A DNA stretch of 13,317 nt from Desulfuromonas sp. SDB (GTDB lineage Bacteria; SDB-A). The notes below the pieces were generated by a model that saw only the letters and a list, made by a program, of their open reading frames with translations, had not been told where the DNA came from and made no database searches. Position numbers and translations under genes: made by a program. Of the stretch, positions 11,888-13,317 are shown in pieces. The stretch is from NCBI GenBank assembly GCA_001412365.1, contig LKUE01000210.1:1-13317 (forward strand), given 5' to 3'. Every line of letters starts with the position of its first letter. Positions within the stretch are counted from its first letter, which is position 1.

Positions 11888-13309
11888 ATGAAAAAGATTA
11901 TTATAATTTCCTCAGCGTTTCTTTTTATCTTATTCAATTCTATTTCCGGTTGGACCAGGTATTACGGGGGCACTTCATGGGATGAAGGATATTCAGTGAA
12001 ACAGACCAGTGATGGGGGTTTTATTGTTGTCGGATACACCTACTCCGCAGGAATAAATGGAGATGTCTATTTGATAAAAACCAATGAACATGGAGACACA
12101 ATTTGGACTAGTATAATCAGCGGTGAGTTTTTCGATGCAGGACAATCAGTCCAGCAGACCGAGGACGGAGGATATATCATTGGAGGAGTATATGATGGCT
12201 TGGTAAGTTCTGATTTCTGGCTGATTAAAACTGACAATTTGGGAGATACAGTTTGGACAAAAAAATTCGGAGATCAATACTGTCAATGGTGCTTTTCGGT
12301 GGAGCAAACTGCTGACCAAGGATATATTGCAGTAGGTTACTCTAAATTTATCAGCCCAGGATCAATAGACATCTGGCTGGTGAGAGTTGACAGACTGGGG
12401 GATTCAGTTTGGATTAGAAATTATGGCAGTCCTCAGTACAATGATGTAGGTTATTCAGTTAAACAAACTTTGGACAGCGGCTTTATTGTAGCGGGAAGCA
12501 GATGGTCTGAACTTTCCAATTCCAATGATTTTTATATTTTTAAAATTGATATTGAGGGAAATCCAGTTTGGGAAAAAAGTTTTGGAGGTAATGATCATGA
12601 TGATGCCTATTCACTTCAAATAACTTCTGATCAAGGTTTTATTCTCACTGGTTACACAAAATCTTTTGGAGGAGGTTCTGCAGATATTTGGTTAGTGAAG
12701 ACAGACAGTAACGGGGATAGTTTATGGACCAAGACATTTGGCGGGTCTGACTGGGACGAAGGAAGAGAAATACAGACAACTGAAGATGGGGGTTATATCA
12801 TCATCGGTTCTACTCAATCCTTTGGTTCCGGCAATTTTGATTTCTGGTTAGTCAGGACCGATAGCTTAGGAGATACAATTTGGACTAAAACTTTTGGAGG
12901 AAGTAATGACGACTGGGGCTACTCTGTCCAGCAAACTAACGACGGTGGTTTTATTATAACCGGAATTACCCAATCTTATGGAAACGGATTTTCCGACATC
13001 TGGCTTATTAAAACTGATGCCCAGGGATCAATGGTGGAACAGACAATTATTGAAAATCCATCTAAGTTAACATTTAATCTAAGGCAAATAGTAGATAAAA
13101 CTGTAAATATCAGATTTAACCTGCCAATAAGCAGTTTTGTTGAATTAAAAATTTATGATATTTCAGGAAGGTTTATTTCAAATCCTCTTTCCGGATTTTT
13201 AGATTCCGGAAATCATGATATCAATATAAAATTGGATAATTCGGGCATTTACTTCTTAAAACTAAAAATTAATCAACAAATTGAAACCGTAAAATTCTCC
13301 ATTTTTTAA
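11888..13309 (+). CDS. Secreted seven-bladed beta-propeller protein with sorting domain (paralogue 3)
   Basis: I start at ATG 11888. An in-frame GTG exists 12 bases earlier, but GAGGGTG around 11878 is better read as the ribosome site, and MKKIIIISSAFLFILF is then a normal signal peptide. The 473-residue protein has seven blades with leading tryptophans at 22, 73, 123, 175, 228, 280 and 332, spacings of 50-53 rather than the strict 52 of paralogue 1. This fits an older divergence or relaxed constraint. Blades three to seven repeatedly use D-WLVKTD where the other paralogues use D-YLIKTD. Residues 384-473 form the sorting domain (LKIYDISGRFIS, GIYFLKL, VKFSIF). It shares domain order with the tandem pair but is separated from it by three other genes. 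The ligand is unknown. Confidence 0.85.
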   Translation: MKKIIIISSAFLFILFNSISGWTRYYGGTSWDEGYSVKQTSDGGFIVVGYTYSAGINGDVYLIKTNEHGDTIWTSIISGEFFDAGQSVQQTEDGGYIIGGVYDGLVSSDFWLIKTDNLGDTVWTKKFGDQYCQWCFSVEQTADQGYIAVGYSKFISPGSIDIWLVRVDRLGDSVWIRNYGSPQYNDVGYSVKQTLDSGFIVAGSRWSELSNSNDFYIFKIDIEGNPVWEKSFGGNDHDDAYSLQITSDQGFILTGYTKSFGGGSADIWLVKTDSNGDSLWTKTFGGSDWDEGREIQTTEDGGYIIIGSTQSFGSGNFDFWLVRTDSLGDTIWTKTFGGSNDDWGYSVQQTNDGGFIITGITQSYGNGFSDIWLIKTDAQGSMVEQTIIENPSKLTFNLRQIVDKTVNIRFNLPISSFVELKIYDISGRFISNPLSGFLDSGNHDINIKLDNSGIYFLKLKINQQIETVKFSIF

Positions 13310-13317
13310 GCACATTT

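Overview
The window is AT-rich, uses the standard genetic code and is dominated by exported surface or secreted proteins. Seven intact proteins have a Sec-type signal peptide or lipobox at the N-terminus, and six of them end in a type A (Por/T9SS-like) C-terminal sorting domain of about 80-90 residues (IYD-SGR motif, then G-YFF or GIYF, then a short basic/hydrophobic tail). This suggests an uncultured bacterium of the FCB/Cloacimonadota-WOR-3 type; that placement is inferred from protein style, not from a marker gene. No rRNA, tRNA, CRISPR array, transposase or secretion-machinery gene is visible.

Layout. 1-506: a HipBA/HipBST-type toxin-antitoxin operon on the minus strand (partial HipA N-subdomain gene, an XRE antitoxin gene, and four helically phased operators upstream). 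646-870: the decayed C-terminus of a sorting-domain protein. 953-1541: a two-gene unit of a 62-residue helical protein overlapping a MNT/AbiEii-like nucleotidyltransferase, apparently transcribed as a leaderless mRNA. 1621-4077 (minus): a two-gene operon for a YadA-head/S74-like fibre protein (14 exact 15-residue repeats plus coiled coil) and a small sorting-domain partner. 4325-4467: a second decayed sorting domain. 4785-7759: two tandem paralogous seven-bladed beta-propeller proteins, the first behind a sigma-54-like promoter. 7763-8104 (minus): a small Cys-rich lipoprotein. 8229-8425: palindromic intergenic repeats. 8554-9603 (minus): a secreted thioredoxin-like/Omp28-like protein whose redox motif is encoded TGA-GGG-GGC-TGT. 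9937-11757: a BNR/Asp-box (sialidase-like) protein. 11888-13309: a third seven-bladed propeller paralogue.

The most important observation is the gene at 8554-9603. A straightforward reading from its strong ribosome binding site hits an in-frame TGA at codon 35, exactly where the first cysteine of a thioredoxin CxxC motif is expected. A perfect stem-loop with a GU in its apical loop lies 13 bases after the TGA, as in bacterial SECIS elements. It is best read as an exported selenoprotein with a UGGC active site and a C-terminal sorting tag. A conventional gene call would lose the signal peptide and active site and start at an internal TTG.

The exported proteins look like one surface-display repertoire (fibre, propellers, sialidase-like protein, redox protein) sharing a secretion route. 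Relict sorting domains, tandem paralogues and REP-like palindromes indicate active turnover of this gene class. The two toxin-antitoxin-like loci at the left edge are typical accessory cargo.
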